From JBHELB01 sp041859045 (GTDB taxonomy: Bacteria > Hydrogenedentota > Hydrogenedentia > Hydrogenedentales > SLHB01): a DNA stretch of 64,000 bases. The stretch is taken from NCBI GenBank assembly GCA_041859045.1, contig JBHELB010000010.1:1-64000 (forward strand), written 5' to 3'. Shown here piece by piece: positions 16,115-23,792 of this stretch (position 1 is its first letter; every line of letters starts with the position of its first letter). The notes beneath the pieces were generated by a model, which worked only from the letters and a program-made list of their open reading frames with translations, searched no databases and was not told where the DNA came from. The position numbers were made by a program, and so were the translations under genes.

Positions 16115-17092
16115 TTACGAACTGCGGGTGAGCATGAACTCGGCGAGACCTATCAACGAATCGCGGTAGATGCTCGGTTCGAGCACGCCAATGGCGTTTT
16201 GTGCCTCGAAAATATACTGCCGCGCTGTCGCTTCGGTGCGGTCGCGGGCGCCGGTCGAATCCACGCTTTGCGAGATCCACGCTCGGTCCTGAGCGGCCAG
16301 TTCCGTCCCCCGTAAGGCATCAAGCCGTGCTCGACCCGCCGCATCCAGCGCTTCGCGCATGAACAGCAGCGGCAACGTCGCCTTGTCTTCCGCCACATCG
16401 CCGCACGATGGCTTGCCCAGCACGTTTTCGTCCTGAGTCAGGTCGAGCAAATCATCCGCCAACTGAAACGCGATGCCAATCTTGCGTCCGTAGTGGTGCA
16501 GCGCATCCATCGGGCCGCCCGGGAAAATGTGCCCAGGCGAGGCGCACGCGACGGCGAACAGGCTGGCCGTCTTGTACTCCGCCACACGCAGACAGTCTTC
16601 CTGTCCGCACTCGCGGCTCTCGCGGCCCAGCAGCATCAATTCGCCCTCCGCCATCTCGCGTAATGCCGAGATCACGTCGAGCAAAAGGGCGCATGAGCCA
16701 TACGTGCCCACCAAGTCCGTCGCGCGGGCCACCAGGTAGTCTCCCCCCAACACCGCGCCGTGATTGCTCCACATGGCTTTGAGGGAACTTGCGCCGCGCC
16801 GGAGGTCGGCATTGTCAATGACGTCGTCATGCGCCAGGGCCGCCAAGTGCATGACTTCCATCGCCGTGGCCAACGGCACAAAGCGACGAAGATCCGCCGC
16901 GCCCAGAGCGCCCGCCGACAAAAGGCAGAGCGCCGGGCGAAGGAATTTTCCGCCCGGAGTCAGGGAGGAGTCGAATTTCACGTTTGCGACGCGAAAGGTC
17001 TCACTCCAGAGCTGCATCGCCAGCTCCCGCGCCTCGGACAACGGGTCGGCGACGGGGGCGTACAGCCCGGCCAGGTTGGTCATAGGCAACAT
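16115..17092 (-). CDS. ispB: Polyprenyl diphosphate synthase (octaprenyl-type)
   Basis: A trans-isoprenyl diphosphate synthase of 325 aa that elongates the side chain of quinones. The first aspartate-rich motif is in HDDVIDNADLRRG (near residue 90), the conserved GGKFLRPAL lies before it, and the second aspartate-rich motif is LADDLLDL near residue 220. The chain-length class cannot be read securely; IspB-like is the best match. The longer frame to 17269 adds an uncharacteristic N-terminus, so ATG 17092 (or 17083) is preferred, though neither has a good ribosome site. It converges with the ABC permease. Confidence 0.88.
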   Translation of the reverse strand: MLPMTNLAGLYAPVADPLSEARELAMQLWSETFRVANVKFDSSLTPGGKFLRPALCLLSAGALGAADLRRFVPLATAMEVMHLAALAHDDVIDNADLRRGASSLKAMWSNHGAVLGGDYLVARATDLVGTYGSCALLLDVISALREMAEGELMLLGRESRECGQEDCLRVAEYKTASLFAVACASPGHIFPGGPMDALHHYGRKIGIAFQLADDLLDLTQDENVLGKPSCGDVAEDKATLPLLFMREALDAAGRARLDALRGTELAAQDRAWISQSVDSTGARDRTEATARQYIFEAQNAIGVLEPSIYRDSLIGLAEFMLTRSS

Positions 17093-17203
17093 AGGAGAGA
17101 AGTCTAGCACATTTATCCCCTCCGCCGCGAATTGACTTCGCGCTGCGGATTGCCGGGCAGGAGAGACGGGGGAAGCGCACGCGGGGTGTTCCGGTTGGGG
17201 GGC

Positions 17204-17233
17204 TTGACGCACAGACGGCGATTGTATTATACT
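17204..17233 (+). promoter_or_regulatory. arsR-arsM promoter
   Basis: TTGACG (17204-17209) and TATACT (17228-17233) lie 18 nt apart, giving transcription start near 17240, about 20 nt before the arsR GTG. Confidence 0.6.
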
Positions 17234-17248
17234 TCGCCAAACGACGAA
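17233..17248 (+). promoter_or_regulatory. Probable ArsR operator
   Basis: TTCG (17233-17236) and CGAA (17245-17248) form an inverted repeat with 8 nt between. It overlaps the end of the -10 box and the transcription start, where autorepression by ArsR would act. The TTCG/CGAA half-site type is common for ArsR/SmtB-family operators. Confidence 0.45.
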
Positions 17249-17259
17249 ATGGAGGCGCC

Positions 17260-17649
17260 GTGAACTCACGTATCGAGGAGACCGTTACGGTAATAAAGGC
17301 CCTGGCCGATGTCGGGCGGGTTCGTGCTCTCCTGGCGTTGCGTGGGCGCGAGCTGTGTCTGTGTCAGCTCACGGCGTTTCTTGAGTTGGCGCCCTCGACA
17401 GTCTCGAAGCACATGGCGTTACTGCGGCAGGCCGGACTGGTTGAGACGCGCAAGACGGGGCGCTGGGTGTACTACCGTTTGGCCGGTGAGGACGCCTCAG
17501 ACGCCGCGAGGACAGTTTTGGGCTGGCTGACGCGTTGCGTGGGAGATTGTGCTGAGGCGAATGCCGACCAAACGCAGATCGAAGCGTTGCTCAAACGAGA
17601 CCCGGAGGAGTTGTGCCGGCTGACGTGCCAGCGCCCTCCCGAGGAATAA
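17260..17649 (+). CDS. arsR: ArsR-family metalloid-responsive repressor
   Basis: A 129-aa winged-helix repressor. The recognition region is LAPSTVSKHMALLRQAGLVETRKTGRWVYYRL. ELCLCQL carries the paired cysteines (CxC) that bind arsenite in classical ArsR, so trivalent arsenic or antimony is the likely inducer. Further cysteines in the tail (RCVGDC, CRLTC) could add thiol ligands. The GTG start is 4 nt after GGAGG. It is followed 17 nt later by arsM, and a palindrome overlaps its promoter, consistent with autorepression of the pair. Confidence 0.9.
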   Translation: MNSRIEETVTVIKALADVGRVRALLALRGRELCLCQLTAFLELAPSTVSKHMALLRQAGLVETRKTGRWVYYRLAGEDASDAARTVLGWLTRCVGDCAEANADQTQIEALLKRDPEELCRLTCQRPPEE

Positions 17650-17666
17650 CGAGAAGGACAATAGCG

Positions 17667-18512
17667 ATGAACTCCACGAACGAACATGACGCGCAATCCG
17701 TACGCGAGACGGTTCGAGAGGGCTATGCCCGGGTGGCGACGGCAACGAGTGCGGGCTGCTGCGGAAACTCGGGCTGCTGCGGAGGAAACGATAGCGCCGC
17801 AGCAATAGCCGAGGCGGTGGGGTACTCCGCCGATGACTTGGCGGGGCTTCCGGACGGGGCGAACATGGGGCTCTCGTGCGGAAATCCGACAGCGATGGCC
17901 GAGTTGCAGCCAGGAGAAACGGTGCTCGACCTGGGAAGTGGCGGTGGGTTCGATGTGTTTATTGCGGGCCGCCGGGTCGGGCGCGATGGCCGGGCGATCG
18001 GCGTGGACATGACGCCCGAAATGCTGGCCAAGGCGCGTAGGAATATCCCGGTCTATCGCCAGGCGTCGGGCTTGGACAATGTGGAGTTCCGTCTGGGCGA
18101 GATTGAGCATTTGCCTATCGCGGACGCCAGTGTCGACGTGGTGATTTCAAACTGCGTGATCAATCTATCCCCGGACAAACCCCAGGTATGGCGCGAGATT
18201 GCGCGGGTGCTCAAGCCCGGCGGACGCGTGGCCGTGTCGGATCTGGCGTTGCTGCGTCCCTTGCCGGAGGCGGTGCGTACTAAAGTGGAGGCGTTGGTGG
18301 GGTGCGTGGCGGGCGCGGTGTTGGTCGAGGAGACCGAGCGTATGGCGCGCGCCGCGGGGTTGAAGGACATTCGCCTGCGCCAAGAGCCCGGCTATGTCGA
18401 CGCCATGGAGGGCTGGAAAGACCCTCTTTATCGGGAGATAGCCCGTTTACTGCCCGATGGCGCGCATCCCCGCGATTTTGTGACCAGTCTTAAGGTTAGT
18501 GCGCGCCGTTGA
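17667..18512 (+). CDS. arsM: Arsenite S-adenosylmethionine methyltransferase
   Basis: A 281-aa class I methyltransferase that detoxifies As(III) by methylation. The SAM-binding motif is VLDLGSGGGFDVF (near residue 90). ArsM hallmarks are NMGLSCGNPTAM with its arsenic-binding cysteine, SNCVINLSPDK with the second, and VGCVAGAV with a third. The N-terminus carries an extra Cys-rich GCCGNSGCCGG near residue 30, as in many ArsM proteins. The ATG at 17667 has GAGAAGGA 8 nt upstream. It is co-transcribed with arsR. Confidence 0.93.
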   Translation: MNSTNEHDAQSVRETVREGYARVATATSAGCCGNSGCCGGNDSAAAIAEAVGYSADDLAGLPDGANMGLSCGNPTAMAELQPGETVLDLGSGGGFDVFIAGRRVGRDGRAIGVDMTPEMLAKARRNIPVYRQASGLDNVEFRLGEIEHLPIADASVDVVISNCVINLSPDKPQVWREIARVLKPGGRVAVSDLALLRPLPEAVRTKVEALVGCVAGAVLVEETERMARAAGLKDIRLRQEPGYVDAMEGWKDPLYREIARLLPDGAHPRDFVTSLKVSARR

Positions 18513-18573
18513 ACGCAGATAACGTCGCATTGAGCGAGGGCACGGGCGCATAAAGTACGAAGCCGGCCGATTG

Positions 18574-19731
18574 TCATTGGTTGGCGACCTCTATCTCGAT
18601 GGGTTCACAGATACCGCTCGTTTCCGCGTACTTTTTGAGGCGAATCAGCAGGGGTTCTGTGATGACGGTTCCTGCGCCCACGAGTTTCCCTTTCTGTCTT
18701 CCAAGGATCGGCGAGGCCAATGTGAAACCGACCTTCAGCTCTCGCAAGGGTATTTGGAGCACCTTGCGCTGACCCGTGGGCACGGCAGGAGTAGAGAAGT
18801 CCACTCCGAAAAGGGCGTCCAAGACCGTTGGGTCATACCACCCCTCTCGCGTCTGCATTTCCGCGATGCACTCGGTTCGAGATTTTCCCTGCGCTCTAAG
18901 TTGATGAAAATCGTTTGCGACTTTGAGAATCCTGCTTCCAAGAGGAATCGCATCTCCAACAATCGCCGTATCCGAGCGGCCTTGCCCATCAAATCGCTTG
19001 TCTTGGTGCAAAATAATCTCGGCCACGTTGTCGAGGCGAGGGATACGCCCCAATAGTTCATGTCCAATCGCCGGGACGCTATCCAGCGCCTTCTGCTCCT
19101 CGGCGGTTAGCGTCAGGCCCTCCGTTAGCTTCGCGAGAATCTCGGAGGGGATCGCGAGCACCCCTACCAGAGAAAGCGTTGCGGCAAGTTCAATCTCCCA
19201 CCCATTTTCGACACCCATTTTTGCCGCGATTAATCTCGCCGTGCTGCGCAGTTGCAGAGCGCGGCCAAAGGCATCGGGACTTCCCCATGAGAGGACTTCC
19301 GTTAGCAGCTCAACCACGCCCTTGAGCGTTCCTTCCAGCAGCTCTTTTTCGGCGGTGATGAGCCGATACTGTTCAATGGCGGCAACGAGCGATTCGCCCA
19401 TCAATTTTGGAGGACAAGGCTTTGTCAGAAAGCGGAAAACATTTCCCGCATTGACCGCGTCCATGGCCACTTTTACGTCGCTATTCCCGGTAAGCATTAT
19501 GCGCACGGTATTGGGCGCGACGGCGCGCACCCGCTTCAAGAATTCGACGCCATTCATCAGCGGCATATGCATGTCCGCGACGACGACGGCGAAGGGGCCT
19601 TCTTGCGCGATTTCCTGCAGGCCTTGCTGGGGGCCCAACGCCGTGCGCACGCGCAAAACGCTCTGGAGTTTTCGTTCGTACGCCTCCAGGATGTTGGCGT
19701 CATCATCCACAAATAGAATTTTCTCTTCCAT
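18574..19731 (-). CDS. Response regulator with degenerate HD-GYP-like output
   Basis: A 385-aa protein, last of the five-gene signalling operon. Residues 1-120 are a receiver with acidic DDD, the phospho-acceptor in VVVADMHMPLMNG, and FLTKPC. The rest aligns by eye with an HD-GYP phosphodiesterase, but the hallmark residues are gone: the HD helix reads SLVGVLAIPSEIL, HHE is LHQDKRFD and GYP is GQGRSD. Catalysis on cyclic-di-GMP is therefore unlikely; a binding or scaffolding role is inference. It starts 3 nt after the previous stop, with AGAAGGTGA inside that gene's end. Confidence 0.8.
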   Translation of the reverse strand: MEEKILFVDDDANILEAYERKLQSVLRVRTALGPQQGLQEIAQEGPFAVVVADMHMPLMNGVEFLKRVRAVAPNTVRIMLTGNSDVKVAMDAVNAGNVFRFLTKPCPPKLMGESLVAAIEQYRLITAEKELLEGTLKGVVELLTEVLSWGSPDAFGRALQLRSTARLIAAKMGVENGWEIELAATLSLVGVLAIPSEILAKLTEGLTLTAEEQKALDSVPAIGHELLGRIPRLDNVAEIILHQDKRFDGQGRSDTAIVGDAIPLGSRILKVANDFHQLRAQGKSRTECIAEMQTREGWYDPTVLDALFGVDFSTPAVPTGQRKVLQIPLRELKVGFTLASPILGRQKGKLVGAGTVITEPLLIRLKKYAETSGICEPIEIEVANQ

Positions 19732-19734
19732 ACG

Positions 19735-20946
19735 CTAATCACCTTCTGGTTGTTCGAGTTCGGCGCATGCCTTCTCCCATTCCTGTAGGCGACTGTCCAA
19801 ATCGAGGCGTTGAAGAAAGGCGATATCCATTTGTGGAGGCGGATATTCCTCTTCCCCCTTGTGTCTGGCGAACACCAGGGCATCGGCGACGTGAACCGCC
19901 GCAAGCGGAGAGAAGCCGGCCCCCACGCAATCGGAGGGTCTGTGATGATACGCAACGGCCTCCACGATAGGGTGGGGAAGTCCCCATATCCCGAGAAGAT
20001 AAGCGCCGATCTCGGCGTGTGTGCAGCCTAGCAATTCTTTTTCGGCATCGGCCAGGCTCACAGCGTTCACCATGGCATAGTCATACGCGTGGGTATAGTC
20101 TTCCTGACACGCGGACGCCAGGACGAGTTCGCCTAGATCATGAAGTAGACCGGCCGTGTAGGTGTCGTTGAGCATCTCCTTCGGCGCGTTTTCCAGTCGG
20201 CAGATGGTTCTTGCATGCGCGCCGACGCTCATGCTGTGGCTCCAGAGCGCGTCGAAAGAGAATCGCGCGGGAAGACGCATTTTCTGCATCTGTGAAAAGA
20301 GGCCCGTTACCAACACCAGCGCCTTGAGCGTATCGAACCCGAGCAGCGCCACGGCCTGTGGCACCGTGGAAACCTGCCGTCTTAGTCCGAAAAACGCGGA
20401 GTTGACGAGTTGGAGGATCTTGGAGACCATCGCAATGTCGCTCTCGATAATTCGACTGACGCCCGCCGTTGACCCTTCGGAGGAGAGCAATTCATCGCAG
20501 AGTTTGACGTACGTTTGCGGCATCGGAGGAAGAGCCCCGATCTGCGCGACAATTCCCTTCAACGCATTGCTTGAAAGGAGTTCCCTAATTCCGAAAGCGC
20601 GATCCACGCTTTCCTTGAGGGTCTTTGGTTTGCAGGGCTTTGTGAGAAACTGGTGCGCTTCACCCACCGAACGGTACACCGTCTCCGCGTCCGATTGGCC
20701 CGTCAGCACAAATCGAATGGTGTCCGGATAGGCGCTTCTTACTTTGCCAAGAAACTCCGCGCCATCCATGCCGGGCATACGCATGTCCGAGACGACAACG
20801 TCAAAATGCTGCTCCTTCATGATTTCGAGTGCGCGCGGCCCGCTCGAGGCAAAGCTCATCTCCCATTCCCCTCGGAGCGGGAAGAGCATTCTTTCAAGGC
20901 CTTCCAGGAGGTTCGGCTCATCATCCACAAACAGAATGCGCTTCAT
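19735..20946 (-). CDS. Response regulator with HDOD output domain
   Basis: A 403-aa protein with a receiver (residues 1-120; VDDEPNLLEG, phospho-acceptor in VVVSDMRMPGMDG, FLTKPCKP) and a C-terminal HDOD domain (about 140-340; IGALPPMPQTYVKLCDEL, IVNSAFFG-like LQLVNSAFFGLRR, GLLHDLGELVL). HDOD domains are found in signalling proteins and usually act as binding modules rather than characterised enzymes. GGAGGTGA lies 6 nt before the ATG. A 62-nt gap separates it from the upstream kinase; the following gene is 3 nt away. Likely the response partner of the upstream kinases. Confidence 0.87.
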   Translation of the reverse strand: MKRILFVDDEPNLLEGLERMLFPLRGEWEMSFASSGPRALEIMKEQHFDVVVSDMRMPGMDGAEFLGKVRSAYPDTIRFVLTGQSDAETVYRSVGEAHQFLTKPCKPKTLKESVDRAFGIRELLSSNALKGIVAQIGALPPMPQTYVKLCDELLSSEGSTAGVSRIIESDIAMVSKILQLVNSAFFGLRRQVSTVPQAVALLGFDTLKALVLVTGLFSQMQKMRLPARFSFDALWSHSMSVGAHARTICRLENAPKEMLNDTYTAGLLHDLGELVLASACQEDYTHAYDYAMVNAVSLADAEKELLGCTHAEIGAYLLGIWGLPHPIVEAVAYHHRPSDCVGAGFSPLAAVHVADALVFARHKGEEEYPPPQMDIAFLQRLDLDSRLQEWEKACAELEQPEGD

Positions 20947-21008
20947 TCCTTCACCTCCTCAACGACCGCCGTCGCCTGAAAACGCGCATGCACTCGCGCT
21001 GCTTCGCC

Positions 21009-23789
21009 CTATGAGGCTATAGGAAGCCGAATCGTAAAAACGCTTCCCTTGCCCACTTCGCTTTCAACCGAGAAAGTGCCGCCGTGCTTATCGACGACCA
21101 CATTTCGCGCGATGGCGAGTCCTTGACCGGTCCCGCGCCCAACCCCCTTTGTCGTGAAGAACGGATCGAATATCCGGTCGCGTATTTCTGCGGGGATTCC
21201 TGTTCCCGTATCACGAACCTGTATCACGATCGCGTCGCCGTCCTCGCGACTCGATATGAAAATCTTCCCCTTCTGCTCCGCGCTGTTGCTTCGCGCATCT
21301 CCTATCGCATGCGCCGCATTCACGATGAGGTTGAGGAGAACTTGGTTGAGTTCGCCTGGAAAACAGAGTATCTGTGGAAGACAGTCGTCTAGGTCCGTCT
21401 CCAACTCCGCGACGTATTTCCACTCGTTTCGCGACACCATGACGGTGCTTTGGATGCATTGATTCAGATCGGCAATGACTTTCTCCGCCGTGCCGGGGTG
21501 CGAGAATTCCTTCATGGCCTGGACAATCGAGGCAATGCGGCTCACGCCGTCAATCGATTGATCGATGGCTCGCGGAATCTGCACGGCCAAATAATCTAGA
21601 TTCGCCGAGGCAAGCAAACCTTTGGCTTTCTCCGCCATTTCTGGGGTTAGAGCGTTTTCCGCCGCGGCGTCTATCACCTCTCGGTAGTTTGCAAGCAATC
21701 GGAGGATGCTCTCGTGCGCGGCCTGAAGAAACTCGATGTTATCGCCGACATATTGTGTTGGCGTGTTGATTTCGTGCGCGATGCCCGCGGCAAGACGTCC
21801 CACCGACTCCAGTTTCTGCGCCTGTTGTAGATTGCGCTCCATCTCCAGCTTGTCGGTTATGTCCTCCATCATCTCGATGGCCGCCACAATATGTCCGTTG
21901 CTGTCGTGAATCGGTGAGGAGACAATGCGGTAATTATGCGTGCTGCCGGCGCGTTGCACCGTGGCGGTCGCCTCGTGCACTTGGCCGTCCTGCAACGTTT
22001 TCTCCGTTGGGCAATGCCCACAGGACTCGTTACTCGATAGAAGCCCTTGTCCTTGATAGCAGAGGGGGCTTTTTTCGGAATTTGCTGCAGGGAACCACTC
22101 GCGCATTTGCCGATTGAGTTCCAGTATCTTCAGTTCGGGGCTGATGAGAGACACGCCAAGTCCGATGTTGTCGACGATTTGACGGAACTTCTCTTCCGAT
22201 TCACGCAACGTCTCCTCTGCGCGGCGGCGTCTGGTGATGTCGCGAACAATACCGACGGCATGCCACTTCCCTCGCAACTGTACTCCGGCGATCGATATTT
22301 CGATGGGGAACTCGGTCCCGTCTTTGCGAAGCGCGGTGAGTTCCAGAGTCCGATCAAGCACCGTCCCTTCCCCCGTGTCGCGAAAGTGCAAGAGACCGTT
22401 CTCATACGCGGGCTGGTAATGGTCGGGCGCCAAAAAATGGTGCAGATTCTTTCCGATAGCTTCTTGCGCCGTCCAGCCGAAAATCGATTCGGCGGCGCGA
22501 TTGTAAAAGCAGAGAAGGCCGTTGGGCTCCATCATAAGAATAGCGTCCTGCGCGGCGTCCGTGATGGTTCGAAGCATCTCCTCGCCTTCGCGTAGCGCGC
22601 GCTCGGTCTTTTTTTGCTCGCTGATGTCTCTTGTCGTCGCTTGCAGAAAGACGCGATCGCCCAGTTCGACTCGCGTAAGAAGCACCATTGTGAGAAACTC
22701 CGCGCCGCCGAGCTTCTTGTGCATCCATTCAAAAGAGTGCGTACCCTCTCGCATGGCTGTCTGGATCATCTCCATCGCCTTTTCAGCGGAGGGAGAGCCA
22801 TCGGGTTGAGTGACGGGGGATACGTCCCACGGGCCAAGTGCCCAAAGCTCGGCTTCGCTGCCAAGACCGAACATGCGAATACAGGCGGGGTTGCCCGACG
22901 TGAATCTCCAGGTTGGCGGCTCGATCACCATGAGCGCATCGAGTGAACTTGTAAATAACACCCGATGCAATTCTTCACTTTCACGAAGCGCGTGCTCCGC
23001 CAAGACCCGCTCCGTATTGTCGCGCACCACCGTGAGACTTCCCCAAACGCAGCCTTGCTCATCGCTCAGCGGCGCCGAGAAAATTTCGAAAAAACCGCCC
23101 CAAAGCGCGCAAACGTGAGAAAGCTGCGCCCCGGACACCGGGCTTTGCGTAAACGGGCACTCCGAAATTGGATGACTATTGTCGCACATCGCATCATGGC
23201 AATTCTTGCCGTCCAGCGCCTCCGGGTGCGCTTTTGCGCGTTCCGCCGCGGCACGATTGCAGCGTACGATATTGCCGTCAAGATCGGTGACGAGCATAAG
23301 GTCCGGCGATACATCGAATATCGATTGCCAAAGATCCGCCGCCGCCTGCATCAAACGAGCATGCCGCTGAATGCGCCAATATTCCCCTGCGCGCCGAATA
23401 GCTCCCTCAACCAAGTCGGGATTGCAGGGCTTTTCGAGGAAGTCGAAGGCGCCCAATTTCATTGCGCGCACGGCTCCGGCCGTCTCGCCTACGCCCGTGA
23501 GCACAACGGGAATCGTGGAGAACCCCGATTCTTGTAGTTCGGAAAGCAGTTGAAATCCGTTCATGCCCGGCATGTCCAGATCGACCAAGGCGACTTCGAA
23601 GGTTTCCTTCTTTAGCGCCTCCAACGCGGCTAGCCCGTCGCCAACGCCGAGACAGCTATAATGTGCCTGCCGCAATTTGTCCGAGAGGGATTTTCGCAAA
23701 TGGTCATCGTCGTCGACAATGAGTACACTTACGTTTGCATCTCGCCGTTTCGTATCACGGTCGGCAAACAGTTCCTTCTCTCTTTTCAT
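21009..23789 (-). CDS. Receiver-PAS-histidine kinase, four PAS domains
   Basis: A 926-aa soluble sensor kinase with no membrane segments. An N-terminal receiver (about 20-135; VALVDLDMPGMNG) is followed by four PAS domains (about 150-265, 280-395, 400-525 and 530-650). The histidine kinase core has H-box LAAGIAHEINTPTQYVGDN, N-box NLIVNAAHAI and G-boxes DTGTGIP and GRGTGQGLAIA. The first and fourth PAS carry Cys clusters (CHDAMCDNSHPISECPF; SSNESCGHCPTEK), possibly binding metal or sensing redox. Its start is 3 nt after the upstream kinase stop. Its receiver suggests input from the preceding kinase in a phosphorelay. Confidence 0.88.
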   Translation of the reverse strand: MKREKELFADRDTKRRDANVSVLIVDDDDHLRKSLSDKLRQAHYSCLGVGDGLAALEALKKETFEVALVDLDMPGMNGFQLLSELQESGFSTIPVVLTGVGETAGAVRAMKLGAFDFLEKPCNPDLVEGAIRRAGEYWRIQRHARLMQAAADLWQSIFDVSPDLMLVTDLDGNIVRCNRAAAERAKAHPEALDGKNCHDAMCDNSHPISECPFTQSPVSGAQLSHVCALWGGFFEIFSAPLSDEQGCVWGSLTVVRDNTERVLAEHALRESEELHRVLFTSSLDALMVIEPPTWRFTSGNPACIRMFGLGSEAELWALGPWDVSPVTQPDGSPSAEKAMEMIQTAMREGTHSFEWMHKKLGGAEFLTMVLLTRVELGDRVFLQATTRDISEQKKTERALREGEEMLRTITDAAQDAILMMEPNGLLCFYNRAAESIFGWTAQEAIGKNLHHFLAPDHYQPAYENGLLHFRDTGEGTVLDRTLELTALRKDGTEFPIEISIAGVQLRGKWHAVGIVRDITRRRRAEETLRESEEKFRQIVDNIGLGVSLISPELKILELNRQMREWFPAANSEKSPLCYQGQGLLSSNESCGHCPTEKTLQDGQVHEATATVQRAGSTHNYRIVSSPIHDSNGHIVAAIEMMEDITDKLEMERNLQQAQKLESVGRLAAGIAHEINTPTQYVGDNIEFLQAAHESILRLLANYREVIDAAAENALTPEMAEKAKGLLASANLDYLAVQIPRAIDQSIDGVSRIASIVQAMKEFSHPGTAEKVIADLNQCIQSTVMVSRNEWKYVAELETDLDDCLPQILCFPGELNQVLLNLIVNAAHAIGDARSNSAEQKGKIFISSREDGDAIVIQVRDTGTGIPAEIRDRIFDPFFTTKGVGRGTGQGLAIARNVVVDKHGGTFSVESEVGKGSVFTIRLPIAS

Positions 23790-23792
23790 GGC

